From: CAZGRP01 sp964527995
GTDB taxonomy: Bacteria; Zhuqueibacterota; Zhuqueibacteria; Oceanimicrobiales; CAZGRP01
Assembly: GCA_964527995.1 (NCBI GenBank)
Contig: CAZGRP010000080.1
Location: forward strand, 1-16,764
Reading direction: 5' to 3'
Length of the DNA stretch: 16,764 nucleotides
Of this stretch, positions 1 through 6,884 are shown piece after piece. Within the stretch, counting starts at the first letter, position 1. Every line of letters begins with the position of its first letter. The position numbers and the translations under genes were made by a program. The notes below the pieces were generated by a model, which saw only the letters and a program-made list of their open reading frames with translations, was not told the origin of the DNA and searched no databases.

Positions 1-576
1 GTGAGCGTTGGCTGTGCCTTCTTTCCTCTGCCGACCAACGTGCTGGTACTGGTGGCGAGCCAGGATTCCGGTCCAGGGGTGAGCGCCGCGGTGGCCATCC
101 TGGCAACGCCCATCGCCTTTGCTCTGGAGCACTTCATCTACACCCTCATCATTCGACGCGGCAAGGTGCTTGATGTTGGAAAACTGAAGCTGTTTCCGAA
201 GCTGTTCGCGGCTTTCGCCAGGAGGCCGTTCAGTGCTCTGGTTCTGGCGGCCTTCCTTCCGGTTCCAACCGAGCCGATCCGCCTCTATGCTATTTCGGCC
301 GGCTATCGGCGCTGGCCGTACGTCCTGGCCGGAGGGATTGGACGGATCCCGCGCTATGTTCTCGTTGCCTGGCTTGGGAAGCTGTTCGGCGCCCCTGCCT
401 GGCTGGTCGCGGCGACGCTGCTGCTGCCGCTTGTGCTGACAGCTGCCAACTATCTGGCGCGGAAAGGGGTGCAGACCGCGATTTTTCTTCTTGAGGCGAG
501 ATGGCGCAAAGGGGAGGCCGCAAACGTAGGTGTGAGCCCGACGCAGGCCGAAATCGTCCAGGTTGCCGAAGAATGA
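1..576 (+). CDS. VTT/DedA-like integral membrane protein, 5' end cut by window
   Basis: The frame is open from base 1, so the true start probably lies upstream; the GTG at position 1 may just be an internal Val. About 191 residues are visible. They hold several hydrophobic segments (roughly residues 5-20, 28-52, 75-90, 105-125 and 133-152). A central stretch reads AAFLPVPTEPIRLYAISAGY followed by GGIGRIPRYV. This is the pattern of VTT-domain (DedA/TVP38/SNARE-associated Golgi type) proteins: a Pro-rich re-entrant loop, an Arg, an AG-Y motif, and a GR-RY helix. Such proteins are inner-membrane proteins, some linked to lipid flipping; the substrate here is unknown. The tail is polar. The stop TGA (574-576) overlaps an ATG at 573 in the frame of the next gene, suggesting co-transcription. 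The family call is by pattern only. Confidence 0.6.
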   Translation: MSVGCAFFPLPTNVLVLVASQDSGPGVSAAVAILATPIAFALEHFIYTLIIRRGKVLDVGKLKLFPKLFAAFARRPFSALVLAAFLPVPTEPIRLYAISAGYRRWPYVLAGGIGRIPRYVLVAWLGKLFGAPAWLVAATLLLPLVLTAANYLARKGVQTAIFLLEARWRKGEAANVGVSPTQAEIVQVAEE

Positions 577-665
577 GTGTTCACAGCGAGGAAGGTGGTC
601 TATCGAGCCGAGAAAGGCAGGAGTCACGGTCATCCATATCGAAATTCCACACCGGTAGAGAAACG

Positions 666-1853
666 ATGCTTGTGCAAGGCTTCGCCAGTAGCAACCTGAT
701 CCTCGTTGTCGACGACGACCCTCTGTTTCGAAATCAAATCGCCAAGATCCTCCAGCGAAAGGGGTACAGGGTACACACCGCTGCTGACGGCCGGCGGGCC
801 ATCGTCAGTGCACGCCAGCAGCTACCGGACGTGGCTCTTGTGCACATGAAGCTGCCGGACCTCAATGGTCTGGAGCTGATGAAGGAGTTGAAGAGCCTCG
901 ATCCCCACCTGGAGGTGGTCATCTTCACCGATTATGCGTCCGTCGACACGCAAGTGGAGGCCATGCAGTCCGGCGCCTTCGACTATCTCAGCAAGCCGTT
1001 CAGCGCGAGCGAGGTGGAGGTGGTTTGTGAAAAAGCATGCCGGAAACGCCGGCTCGAGCTGCGGGACCAGGCGTTGCGCCGGGTGATCCCTGCCAGCGGT
1101 GGGCCGCAGGGGCTGATCGGCAAGAGTTCCGCCATCGAGAGAGTTCGCCAGGTGATCGACCAGGTGGCAGAGTCCAACGTCACGGTGTTGATCGAGGGAG
1201 AGAGCGGCACCGGCAAAGAGCTGGTGGCGCGTGCCCTGCATCGGGCCAGCAATCGCCGCCGCGACCGATTTGTAGCCGTCAACTGCGGCGCCATCCCCGA
1301 GGCTCTGCTGGAAAGCGAGCTGTTCGGTTTCAGCAAAGGTGCCTTTACCGGTGCCGTGCATGACAAGCAGGGGTTGCTCGAGGCAGCCCGCAACGGCACC
1401 TTGTTTCTGGATGAGATCGGCGAGATGGACCAGGCCGTTCAGGCGAAGATCCTGCGTGTGCTCGACGGGGCCGAGTATTACCGGCTTGGCTCCACCAAAG
1501 GCACCCGCGTGGACGTCCGCGTGGTTGCCGCAACCAGCAAGTGCCTGCGCCGCGAGGTGGAAGAGGGGCGATTCCGGGAGGACCTCTTTTATCGCCTGAA
1601 CGTCATCCACATCGCGTTGCCGCCGCTGCGCGAACGGAAGGAGGACATTCCCCTTTTGGTGGAGGGGCTCATGAAGACCCATGGGCTCAACGGTTTCGGA
1701 GAGATCTCCATCAGTGATGATGCCTGGGAGGTGCTGTGGCACTATGACTGGCCCGGCAATGTCCGCGAATTGTACAACGTCCTCCGCACCGCGACGCTCT
1801 TGTGCAAGGACCACACGATCACGGCCGCCGAATGTCGTAGGTATGCGCAATGA
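666..1853 (+). CDS. Sigma-54-dependent activator with degenerate receiver and no DNA-binding domain
   Basis: A protein of 395 residues in NtrC-family order. The receiver spans residues 10-125 and has the acidic pair D16/D17, T88 and K110. The phospho-acceptor position, in the stretch ALVHMKLPD, is His60 (CAC at 843-845) instead of Asp. The AAA+ domain spans about 130-370: Walker A GESGTGK (178-184), the sigma-54-contacting loop GAFTGA (225-230), Walker B GTLFLDEIGEM, and the REDLFYRLNV arginine-finger region. All ATPase motifs look intact, so it should still remodel sigma-54 RNA polymerase. The protein ends just after the AAA+ C-terminal subdomain (WPGNVREL then TITAAECRRYAQ). The Fis-type helix-turn-helix normally next is absent, and no HTH is readable in other frames downstream. 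I chose ATG 666 because it starts just before the receiver. An in-frame ATG at 573, overlapping the upstream stop, is an alternative. No partner kinase is visible. Confidence 0.9.
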   Translation: MLVQGFASSNLILVVDDDPLFRNQIAKILQRKGYRVHTAADGRRAIVSARQQLPDVALVHMKLPDLNGLELMKELKSLDPHLEVVIFTDYASVDTQVEAMQSGAFDYLSKPFSASEVEVVCEKACRKRRLELRDQALRRVIPASGGPQGLIGKSSAIERVRQVIDQVAESNVTVLIEGESGTGKELVARALHRASNRRRDRFVAVNCGAIPEALLESELFGFSKGAFTGAVHDKQGLLEAARNGTLFLDEIGEMDQAVQAKILRVLDGAEYYRLGSTKGTRVDVRVVAATSKCLRREVEEGRFREDLFYRLNVIHIALPPLRERKEDIPLLVEGLMKTHGLNGFGEISISDDAWEVLWHYDWPGNVRELYNVLRTATLLCKDHTITAAECRRYAQ

Positions 1854-1983
1854 GCATACCCGGCCGGCCTGACAGCGGGCGCAATGCGCACACCGTGCTT
1901 CCACTCTGCCTCTTTTCCCACCTCTCTTGCGAGTCGATTTCGCCAAGATCCTGACACTCTCCTGGGTCGGCTCCGATTCGAGG

Positions 1984-2722
1984 ATGCCGGTGCAGAACCC
2001 GCCACGTCCCCTCATCACAGACCTGAATCGACCTCCCCTGCCCGCGCGCGACCTGAGCGGCCTTGAGCTTCACTTCCGCGACCGCGGCGTGGATGGCAAG
2101 ATTGCCCCCACCATGGTGATCACCTGCGGCCTTCCCTTGGGATGCAAGTTCTGTGATGTACACGTCCTTGGCCGGCGGCGGCATCATGTTCCTGGGCATC
2201 GAGAGCCCGCACAAGCGCGTCCTCAAGGCTTATTGCAAGGGCGGAAAGGCGTCCGCCGATAGCGGCCTAGGGCGGGTTCGACTGCTGCGCGATTACGGTA
2301 TCGGTGCGGTCGCAGGCTTCGTCCTGGGCGAGGTTTCCGAGAACAAAGAAGAAGTTCGTGAAACAATTGAATACGCACGGGAAATGAATCAGGCGACTGC
2401 GCAGTTTTCTATTTTGACGCCCTATCTGGGCACCGAAATGTGGCTTGAGCTGAAAGATCGCCTCATCGTACACGACTGGGATCTCTTCGATGGCCTGCAC
2501 GCCGTGTATCACGGAGATCATCTCCGTGCACAGGAAATGGAGAGCCCGCTGCGCAAGGCCTATCTGAAGTTCTACCTGCGACCCGGCCGTGTCGCCAAAC
2601 AAATCGGTTCGGCCATCCGGAACAATGGACATCATCCGTCTGGACCGCATTTGAAGACGGTGAGGCACATTTTCAGGCTGATCAAGGACATCTATCCCAA
2701 AGATCGAGAGGTCATATGCTGA
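1984..2722 (+). pseudogene. Broken B12-binding-type radical SAM gene (internal deletion plus frameshift)
   Basis: Two pieces of one protein lie in different frames. The first (from about 1984) reads NPPRPLITDLNRPPLPARDL then TMVITCGLPLGCKFCDV. This is the linker and cluster loop typical of B12-binding-domain radical SAM enzymes, but the first Cys of the expected GCPxxCxFC motif is Leu. The second piece, one frame over from about 2160 to 2722, reads GGGIMFLGIES, then a GFVLGE barrel strand, then LTPYLGTEMWLEL and DWDLFDGLHAVYHGDHL, the C-terminal half of the same fold. The middle of the barrel (on the order of 100 residues) and the whole N-terminal B12-binding domain are missing. The junction lies near 2150-2165. 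It cannot make a working enzyme. It sits just upstream of an intact radical SAM gene and may once have acted in the same pathway. Two separate small genes are a less likely reading. Confidence 0.75.
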
Positions 2723-2817
2723 AGGGAGGTGGTTCTGCCATTTTGTACCCGTGAGCTGTTGTTCCACGAGGGGCTGGCAAGGAGGCAGTGTGAACTAACC
2801 ATGAATCGCAATCCAAC

Positions 2818-2823
2818 GGAGGG
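2818..2823 (+). promoter_or_regulatory. Ribosome binding site of the Tes/Mss-like gene
   Basis: GGAGGG lies 6 nt before ATG 2830 and fixes the start. An ATG at 2802 is in another frame. Confidence 0.7.
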
Positions 2824-2829
2824 AACTTT

Positions 2830-4764
2830 ATGGATACCCTCAGGGATCTCTTTGCCACGAAGACCGCCAGCGCCGCCTGGCATCTATTCCAGACCATCAA
2901 TACCCGCATTCCGGAAGGGAAACCCTTCCAGCCGGTCTGGGCGCCAGCCCCGCTTCTGAAAAGCTATGAGCGCTCGATGCCGCCTCTTGGGTTTCCACGC
3001 CAGACCGATTCGCTCTGCCCCGACTGTGTCAAGGAAGTCCGCAACGCCATCGTCGAAGGCCGGCGCAGCATCCGCGAGCTGGTCGAGGGGCACCCGGGCG
3101 AGATCACGGCCCATCTCGTGGAAGAACACGGGCGCATCTACATCCTCAAGACCTGCCCGGTCCACGGTTTCTACGAGGACCTGTTGTCCATCGACTCCGA
3201 ATTCACTCGCATCGTCGAAGGTCGATTCCCGGGCCGCGACTATCGCGCCGCCGGTGACGAGCATGTGCATCGCCACGGCAGCTCCACCATCAAGTACGGG
3301 CGTGGAGCGGTGCTGACCATCGACCTGACCAACCGTTGCAACATGATGTGCAACCCGTGCTTCATGGACGCCAACCAGGTCGGCTACGTGCATGAACTGA
3401 CCATGGACGACATCAAGCGCATCCTCGATGACTCGATCTCCTTCAAGCCCAGGCGGCAGATGTCGGTGCAGTTCTCCGGCGGCGAGCCCACGATTTCGCC
3501 CCATTTCCTGGACTCCTGCCGCTACGCCAAAGAAGTGGGCTACTACGCCGTGCAGGCTGCCACCAACGGCGTGCGTTTCGCGCTCGAGCCGGAGTTCGCT
3601 CATCAGGCCAAGGAAGCCGGGCTCGATATGGTCTACTTGCAGTTCGACGGCGTCACCAACGAAGCCAATCAGCACCGGCACATCACCAACCTGTTCGATG
3701 CCAGGCTTCTGGCCATCGAAAACCTGTCGAACGCCGGCATCGATATCACGCCTGTGACAACGGTGGTAAACACCATCAATGACCAGCAGGTCGGGCCGAT
3801 TCTGCAGTTCGTGATCGACAACTCGGACCGGATGGGGGCCATCTCCTTCCAGCCGGTTTCCTTCACCGGCCGAGACGAGGATATTTCGGATGAGGACCGC
3901 AGGCGGCAGCGCTACACGATCTCGCATCTGGCCTGGGAGCTGTATCGCTGGTCAGACGGTAAGATCGACCCGTACCGCGACTGGTTTCCCCTGGGGTCGG
4001 GGACGGCATTCACGATCCTGGCCGACTACCTGCGCGGTCCGGAAGTGCAGTTCGGTGGCCTGTGCTGCTCCTGCCATCCAAACTGCGGCGCGAGCGTCTA
4101 CCTGATGGTCAACACCAGGACCAAGAAGTGGGCCCCGGTCACCAAGTTCTTCAACATCGACCAGTTCATGAAGGATATCGCCGTGATGACCGACACGGCG
4201 CGCAGCCCGAATCTCATCAAGTTGCAGGCCGTCCTGTCGATCGTGCGGAATTTCGATCCGAAAGAGGCTCCGGAAGGGTTCACGCTTGCCGAGCTGGGGC
4301 GGCTGATCAACCGCAAACTCGGCGGTGCGTTCACCAACGGGAAACGGTCTCCAGAGGGCGACTGGAAGTTGATCTGGGTCGGTGGCATGTGGTTCCAGGA
4401 TCTGTGGACCTACGACTTCCGCCGTACCGAGATGTGCGTCATCCCCTACGGGACGCAGGAGGGCGAGATCTCCTTCTGCGCCTACAACACCGGGGTGGGC
4501 TGGCGCCAGATCATCGAGAATATGCACATGACGGCGACGACGGCCGAATGGTTCAAGACGCGCGGCCGCCACAAGATCTACGCCGGCAACCGGCCCATGC
4601 CGCTGCCCGATACCGGAAAGCATACGGTCAAGCTGCGGGTGCTGAACAATGACGCAAGCGGCACCAACGGTTGCGGGCCGGCATGTGGCTGCGGATCCGG
4701 CATCGCGGAACGCGTCCGCGGGATCCTGGCGGCGCCTGTTGATGCTGATGTGTCTTCAAGCTGA
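2830..4764 (+). CDS. Radical SAM enzyme of the Tes/Mss type (membrane-spanning lipid synthase-like)
   Basis: A 644-residue protein. An N-terminal metal-binding module has SLCPDC (C63, C66) and KTCPVHGFYEDL (C109, H112). The radical SAM loop TNRCNMMCNPCF gives C170, C174 and C177, followed by FSGGEPTISPHF for SAM binding. The Cys-rich patch GLCCSCHPNCG (C412, C413, C415, C419) and the C-terminal signature EMCVIPYGTQEGEISFCAYNTG (C536, C550) suggest further iron centres. This layout matches the archaeal MJ0619/Tes family. Known members couple the methyl ends of two lipid chains, making tetraethers in archaea; bacterial homologues (Mss) join fatty acyl tails into membrane-spanning diacids. A similar tail-to-tail C-C coupling is inferred here. 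The protein looks longer than archaeal Tes (about 500 residues from memory). It ends in an extra Cys cluster NGCGPACGCG (C615, C619, C621). It stands alone after a broken radical SAM gene. Another radical SAM alkyl-coupling or methylating role is possible. Confidence 0.78.
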   Translation: MDTLRDLFATKTASAAWHLFQTINTRIPEGKPFQPVWAPAPLLKSYERSMPPLGFPRQTDSLCPDCVKEVRNAIVEGRRSIRELVEGHPGEITAHLVEEHGRIYILKTCPVHGFYEDLLSIDSEFTRIVEGRFPGRDYRAAGDEHVHRHGSSTIKYGRGAVLTIDLTNRCNMMCNPCFMDANQVGYVHELTMDDIKRILDDSISFKPRRQMSVQFSGGEPTISPHFLDSCRYAKEVGYYAVQAATNGVRFALEPEFAHQAKEAGLDMVYLQFDGVTNEANQHRHITNLFDARLLAIENLSNAGIDITPVTTVVNTINDQQVGPILQFVIDNSDRMGAISFQPVSFTGRDEDISDEDRRRQRYTISHLAWELYRWSDGKIDPYRDWFPLGSGTAFTILADYLRGPEVQFGGLCCSCHPNCGASVYLMVNTRTKKWAPVTKFFNIDQFMKDIAVMTDTARSPNLIKLQAVLSIVRNFDPKEAPEGFTLAELGRLINRKLGGAFTNGKRSPEGDWKLIWVGGMWFQDLWTYDFRRTEMCVIPYGTQEGEISFCAYNTGVGWRQIIENMHMTATTAEWFKTRGRHKIYAGNRPMPLPDTGKHTVKLRVLNNDASGTNGCGPACGCGSGIAERVRGILAAPVDADVSSS

Positions 4765-5097
4765 AGGCGTGTGCTACCCGAAACCTTGGCGGTTGCCCCG
4801 GATGGCGGTCCAGGACGCAGCCCGCTGACCGATCCTTGGCGGCGGCAGATGCGGTGCGGCATGCAGGCAAGCGCTGCGGCCGGACGCCCGCTAGGCGGAC
4901 ACCGCGAGGTCCCAGCCGCGCGGTTCTGGCAGGATTTGCTTGCCGGAGCCGGGCGGCTTCTTGTTGATCTATCGGGGCAAAGGCTTTCCCCGGCGGCCGC
5001 CCCTTGTCCAAGGGGTGCAGGGAATAGTATCCCACTGCGTACGGTTCCTTTGGTGAATCAGAAGCCGCAGTCCGCTGTTTTCCTTCACTCAATCCCC
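4765..5097 (+). other. Gene-free stretch with short inverted repeats
   Basis: No credible coding region is seen on either strand. Long open frames here lack recognisable motifs and antisense neighbouring genes. Near its 3' end are two short inverted repeats: CGGGG (4973-4977) with CCCCG (4988-4992), and CCCCTTG (5000-5006) with CAAGGGG (5009-5015). It probably carries the end of the lipid-enzyme transcript and the promoter of the P460 gene, but no clear -35/-10 pair was found. A match to sigma-54 -24/-12 spacing was sought and not found. Confidence 0.4.
5000..5015. repeat. Compact inverted repeat upstream of the P460 gene
   Basis: CCCCTTG and CAAGGGG are perfect 7-base complements separated by TC. 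This is too tight for a full hairpin but suits a near-perfect 16-bp palindromic protein site, or a hairpin with the innermost pair open. It lies 95 nt upstream of ATG 5111 and is not followed by a T run, so it does not look like a terminator. Confidence 0.35.
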
Positions 5098-5110
5098 AAG
5101 GAGGTACGCG

Positions 5111-5713
5111 ATGAGGACAAAGTGCAACTGTCTTGGCTTTGCAGCCACGATTGTGTTCGGTGCAGTGCTTGTGTGGCCGATCCAGGCATCGTCTCAAAGC
5201 CGTTCGTTTCCACCCCCGGACGCGCAGGCGTTGTGGAAGTACATCACTCAGACCTCGCCCTACAACGCACTGGGCGACGGCAAGTGGCATTTCCTGCCGG
5301 GCTGGGAAGGGAGAAAGCCGGGGCGGTCGCCGCACGGCGCCAGCCTGGTGACCTACATCAACGACATCGGCTACAAAGCCGCTCTGAAACATCGGACGAC
5401 CCTGCCGGAGCATACGCTCGTGGTGAAGGAGAACTACGCCCCCGCGGTGAAAGGCAACAAGCAAAGCGCCTTCTGGCCGAACGCCAAACTGGTCGCCATC
5501 ACCGTCATGTACAAGGTGAAAGGGTACAACTCTGACGCCAACGATTGGTACTGGGTGAAGTACCGTGTCGACGGCAGCCTGGACGAGCGCAACGGCATGA
5601 AGTTGGCAGGCAAACTCAAGCCCTGCATCGGCTGCCACGCCATGGCCGGAGGCGAGGCCAACGACTATCTGATTGCCTACGACCTGAAGAATGGCCGTCC
5701 CGCCGAGCAATAG
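5111..5713 (+). CDS. Exported cytochrome P460-family haem protein
   Basis: A 200-residue protein with a clear signal peptide (basic start, hydrophobic core to about residue 27, likely cleavage after ASS). The mature part has the features of cytochrome P460 / c'-beta proteins: the WHFLPGWEG and SPHGASLVTYIND region, TLVVKENYAP, the strand LVAITVMYKVKGY, then DWYWVKYRVDG. A single c-type haem motif CIGCH lies near the C-terminus (C172, C175, H176), then an HAMAGGEANDYL tail. Classic P460 enzymes oxidise hydroxylamine or detoxify NO in the periplasm using a Lys-crosslinked haem; c'-beta relatives bind NO. I cannot assign the crosslinking Lys from sequence alone. An ideal Shine-Dalgarno AAGGAGGT (5098-5105) ends 5 nt before the ATG. 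No nitrogen-oxide genes lie nearby, so the physiological substrate is unknown. Confidence 0.85.
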   Translation: MRTKCNCLGFAATIVFGAVLVWPIQASSQSRSFPPPDAQALWKYITQTSPYNALGDGKWHFLPGWEGRKPGRSPHGASLVTYINDIGYKAALKHRTTLPEHTLVVKENYAPAVKGNKQSAFWPNAKLVAITVMYKVKGYNSDANDWYWVKYRVDGSLDERNGMKLAGKLKPCIGCHAMAGGEANDYLIAYDLKNGRPAEQ

Positions 5714-5757
5714 GCTGCCGGTGGTAGAATTCGGCCGTTCCCTCGACATCGTTTTCC

Positions 5758-5788
5758 AGAGGGCCCGGCGCTCAGCCGTCGGGCCTCT
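5758..5788 (+). terminator. Hairpin after the P460 gene, terminator-like but without T tract
   Basis: AGAGG-G-CCCG-G-CG on the left pairs with CG-T-CGGGCCTCT on the right around a short CTCAGC loop, giving a GC-rich stem with small bulges. It sits 45 nt past the stop and is followed by GATTGACG rather than a U run, so it may be a weak or factor-assisted terminator or a 3' stabilising hairpin. Confidence 0.45.
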
Positions 5789-5875
5789 GATTGACGATCG
5801 CACTTAGAATGACACAGGAGTGGACTCAAACGCTACCATGTTCCTGTGGCGAAAAGCGAGGAGGGGTGGTTCGAG

Positions 5876-6769
5876 ATGGAGCACTGGCTCACGTACTGGT
5901 ACATGTTTCCCTTATCCATTGTGATCGCGACGCTGGCGATGGCCAGCAGCATGGAGGGTGGTGTCTTGTTTGCCCCGACCTTCATCCTGCTCTTTCCCCT
6001 TGTGGGATCGCCGACGTTGTCGCCGGCCGAGGCGGTTGGAGTCTCGCTCATCACCGAGGTGTTCGGCTTCTCGAGCGGCGTACTGGCTTATTGGCGTCAG
6101 CGAGCGATCGATTTCAGCACAGCCCGGTTTCTGGTGATGTTCACCGTGCCCATGGCCGTTGTCGGGGGAATCATGTCCTATCGAGTGCCGGGCCCTGTGT
6201 TGATGCTTGTTTTTAGTGCTGCCCTGTTGGTGTTTGCCTTCCTGCTCTATCGCTCCCACCCGGAAGACCCAACCGACCCCATTCTTCCCGAGCAACCTGG
6301 CGTGGACGATGGCGGCACGTTCTATCACAACGGCCGCCGGTACCATTTTCGCCGGATCATCACAGCCGACGGCGAGGAGTATCGCTACGCTACTCACCGG
6401 CCGCCTGGCGCGCTGCTGTCGATCGCCGGCGGATTTCTGGCCGGGCTGATGGGGATCGGAATCGGTGAGATCGAAACGACCCAGTTCGTGGTGAGGAACA
6501 AGATGCCGGTACGTGTGGCCACAGCGACGGCTGTACTCATCGTGGCAGTGACGGTGCTGACGGCTTCGGCCACGCACGTTGTGGAACTGGTACGCGGAGG
6601 ATTCTCGATTCCGTGGAATCTTGTGGCTATGACTGTTCCAGGCGTGCTCATCGGCGGCCAGCTCGGCCCAAGGCTGAATCGGTTTCTTCCGGGTGACCTG
6701 ATCAAACGTGGTATCGCTGTCCTCTTTGTAGTTGTGTCGGTATTGATGGCATGGCTGGCACTACGCTGA
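5876..6769 (+). CDS. TauE/SafE (TSUP) family membrane transporter
   Basis: A 297-residue protein built of two hydrophobic halves. Half one (about residues 5-125) has the family-like SMEGGVLFAPTFILLFPLVG and AVGVSLITEVFGFSSGVLAYWRQRAIDF. Half two (about 170-297) repeats the pattern as AGGFLAGLMGIGIGEIETTQFV, RVATATAVLIVAVTVLTASATH and PGVLIGGQLGPRLNRFLP. TSUP proteins export or import small organic or sulfur anions such as sulfite, sulfoacetate or thiosulfate; the substrate here is not predictable. Between the halves is a polar insert of about 45 residues rich in His, Tyr and Arg (HPEDPTDP to RYATHRPPG). I chose ATG 5876 because GGAGGGG (5860-5866) precedes it by 9 nt; an in-frame GTG at 5846 would add 10 residues. 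It lies 115 bp before the mer operon and may or may not be regulated with it. Confidence 0.82.
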   Translation: MEHWLTYWYMFPLSIVIATLAMASSMEGGVLFAPTFILLFPLVGSPTLSPAEAVGVSLITEVFGFSSGVLAYWRQRAIDFSTARFLVMFTVPMAVVGGIMSYRVPGPVLMLVFSAALLVFAFLLYRSHPEDPTDPILPEQPGVDDGGTFYHNGRRYHFRRIITADGEEYRYATHRPPGALLSIAGGFLAGLMGIGIGEIETTQFVVRNKMPVRVATATAVLIVAVTVLTASATHVVELVRGGFSIPWNLVAMTVPGVLIGGQLGPRLNRFLPGDLIKRGIAVLFVVVSVLMAWLALR

Positions 6770-6814
6770 ACTCATCCATCCCCGGTGTCTGCTGTCAAAC
6801 CCGTGAAAAAAAGC

Positions 6815-6843
6815 TTGCATGAGAGGGAATGGAGTCGTATTTT
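6815..6843 (+). promoter_or_regulatory. Candidate promoter of the mer operon
   Basis: TTGCAT (6815-6820) and TATTTT (6838-6843) are spaced by exactly 17 nt, about 40 nt before ATG 6885. Both boxes match the sigma-70 consensus only moderately, so the support is spacing and position in the only upstream gap of the operon. Confidence 0.35.
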
Positions 6844-6858
6844 TTGATGTTTGCTTAT

Positions 6859-6874
6859 TTGAATACCTGCTCAA
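6859..6874 (+). promoter_or_regulatory. Candidate ArsR operator (inverted repeat)
   Basis: TTGAATACCTGCTCAA has TTGA and TCAA half-sites 8 nt apart, downstream of the candidate promoter and just before the ArsR Shine-Dalgarno (AAGGAAAG, 6873-6880). ArsR/SmtB repressors usually autoregulate from imperfect AT-rich dyads at such positions. The match is short. Confidence 0.3.
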
Positions 6875-6884
6875 GGAAAGCAAA

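Noticed and set aside
822..2018. 398-codon open frame on the reverse strand
   Set aside because: It lies antisense to the sigma-54 activator, shows no motif or sensible composition, and is explained by GC-rich codon use on the other strand.
2729..2959. Small open frame overlapping the start of the Tes-like gene
   Set aside because: It overlaps the well-supported gene start in another frame, and its Pro/Arg-rich sequence has no family resemblance.
2884..3927. 347-codon reverse-strand open frame opposite the radical SAM gene
   Set aside because: Antisense shadow of a gene with clear catalytic motifs; no recognisable domain.
4926..4945. Possible sigma-54 -24/-12 promoter (TGGCAG ... TTGC)
   Set aside because: The GG and GC dinucleotides are 8 nt apart rather than the required 10.
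4628..5803. 391-codon reverse-strand open frame spanning the gap and the P460 gene
   Set aside because: It runs through the P460 gene and the end of the radical SAM gene. Its sequence in the gap is Pro/Arg-rich without domain features.
5782..5810. Promoter for the TSUP gene based on TAGAAT at 5805
   Set aside because: The -35 position is GC-rich and bears no resemblance to a -35 box.
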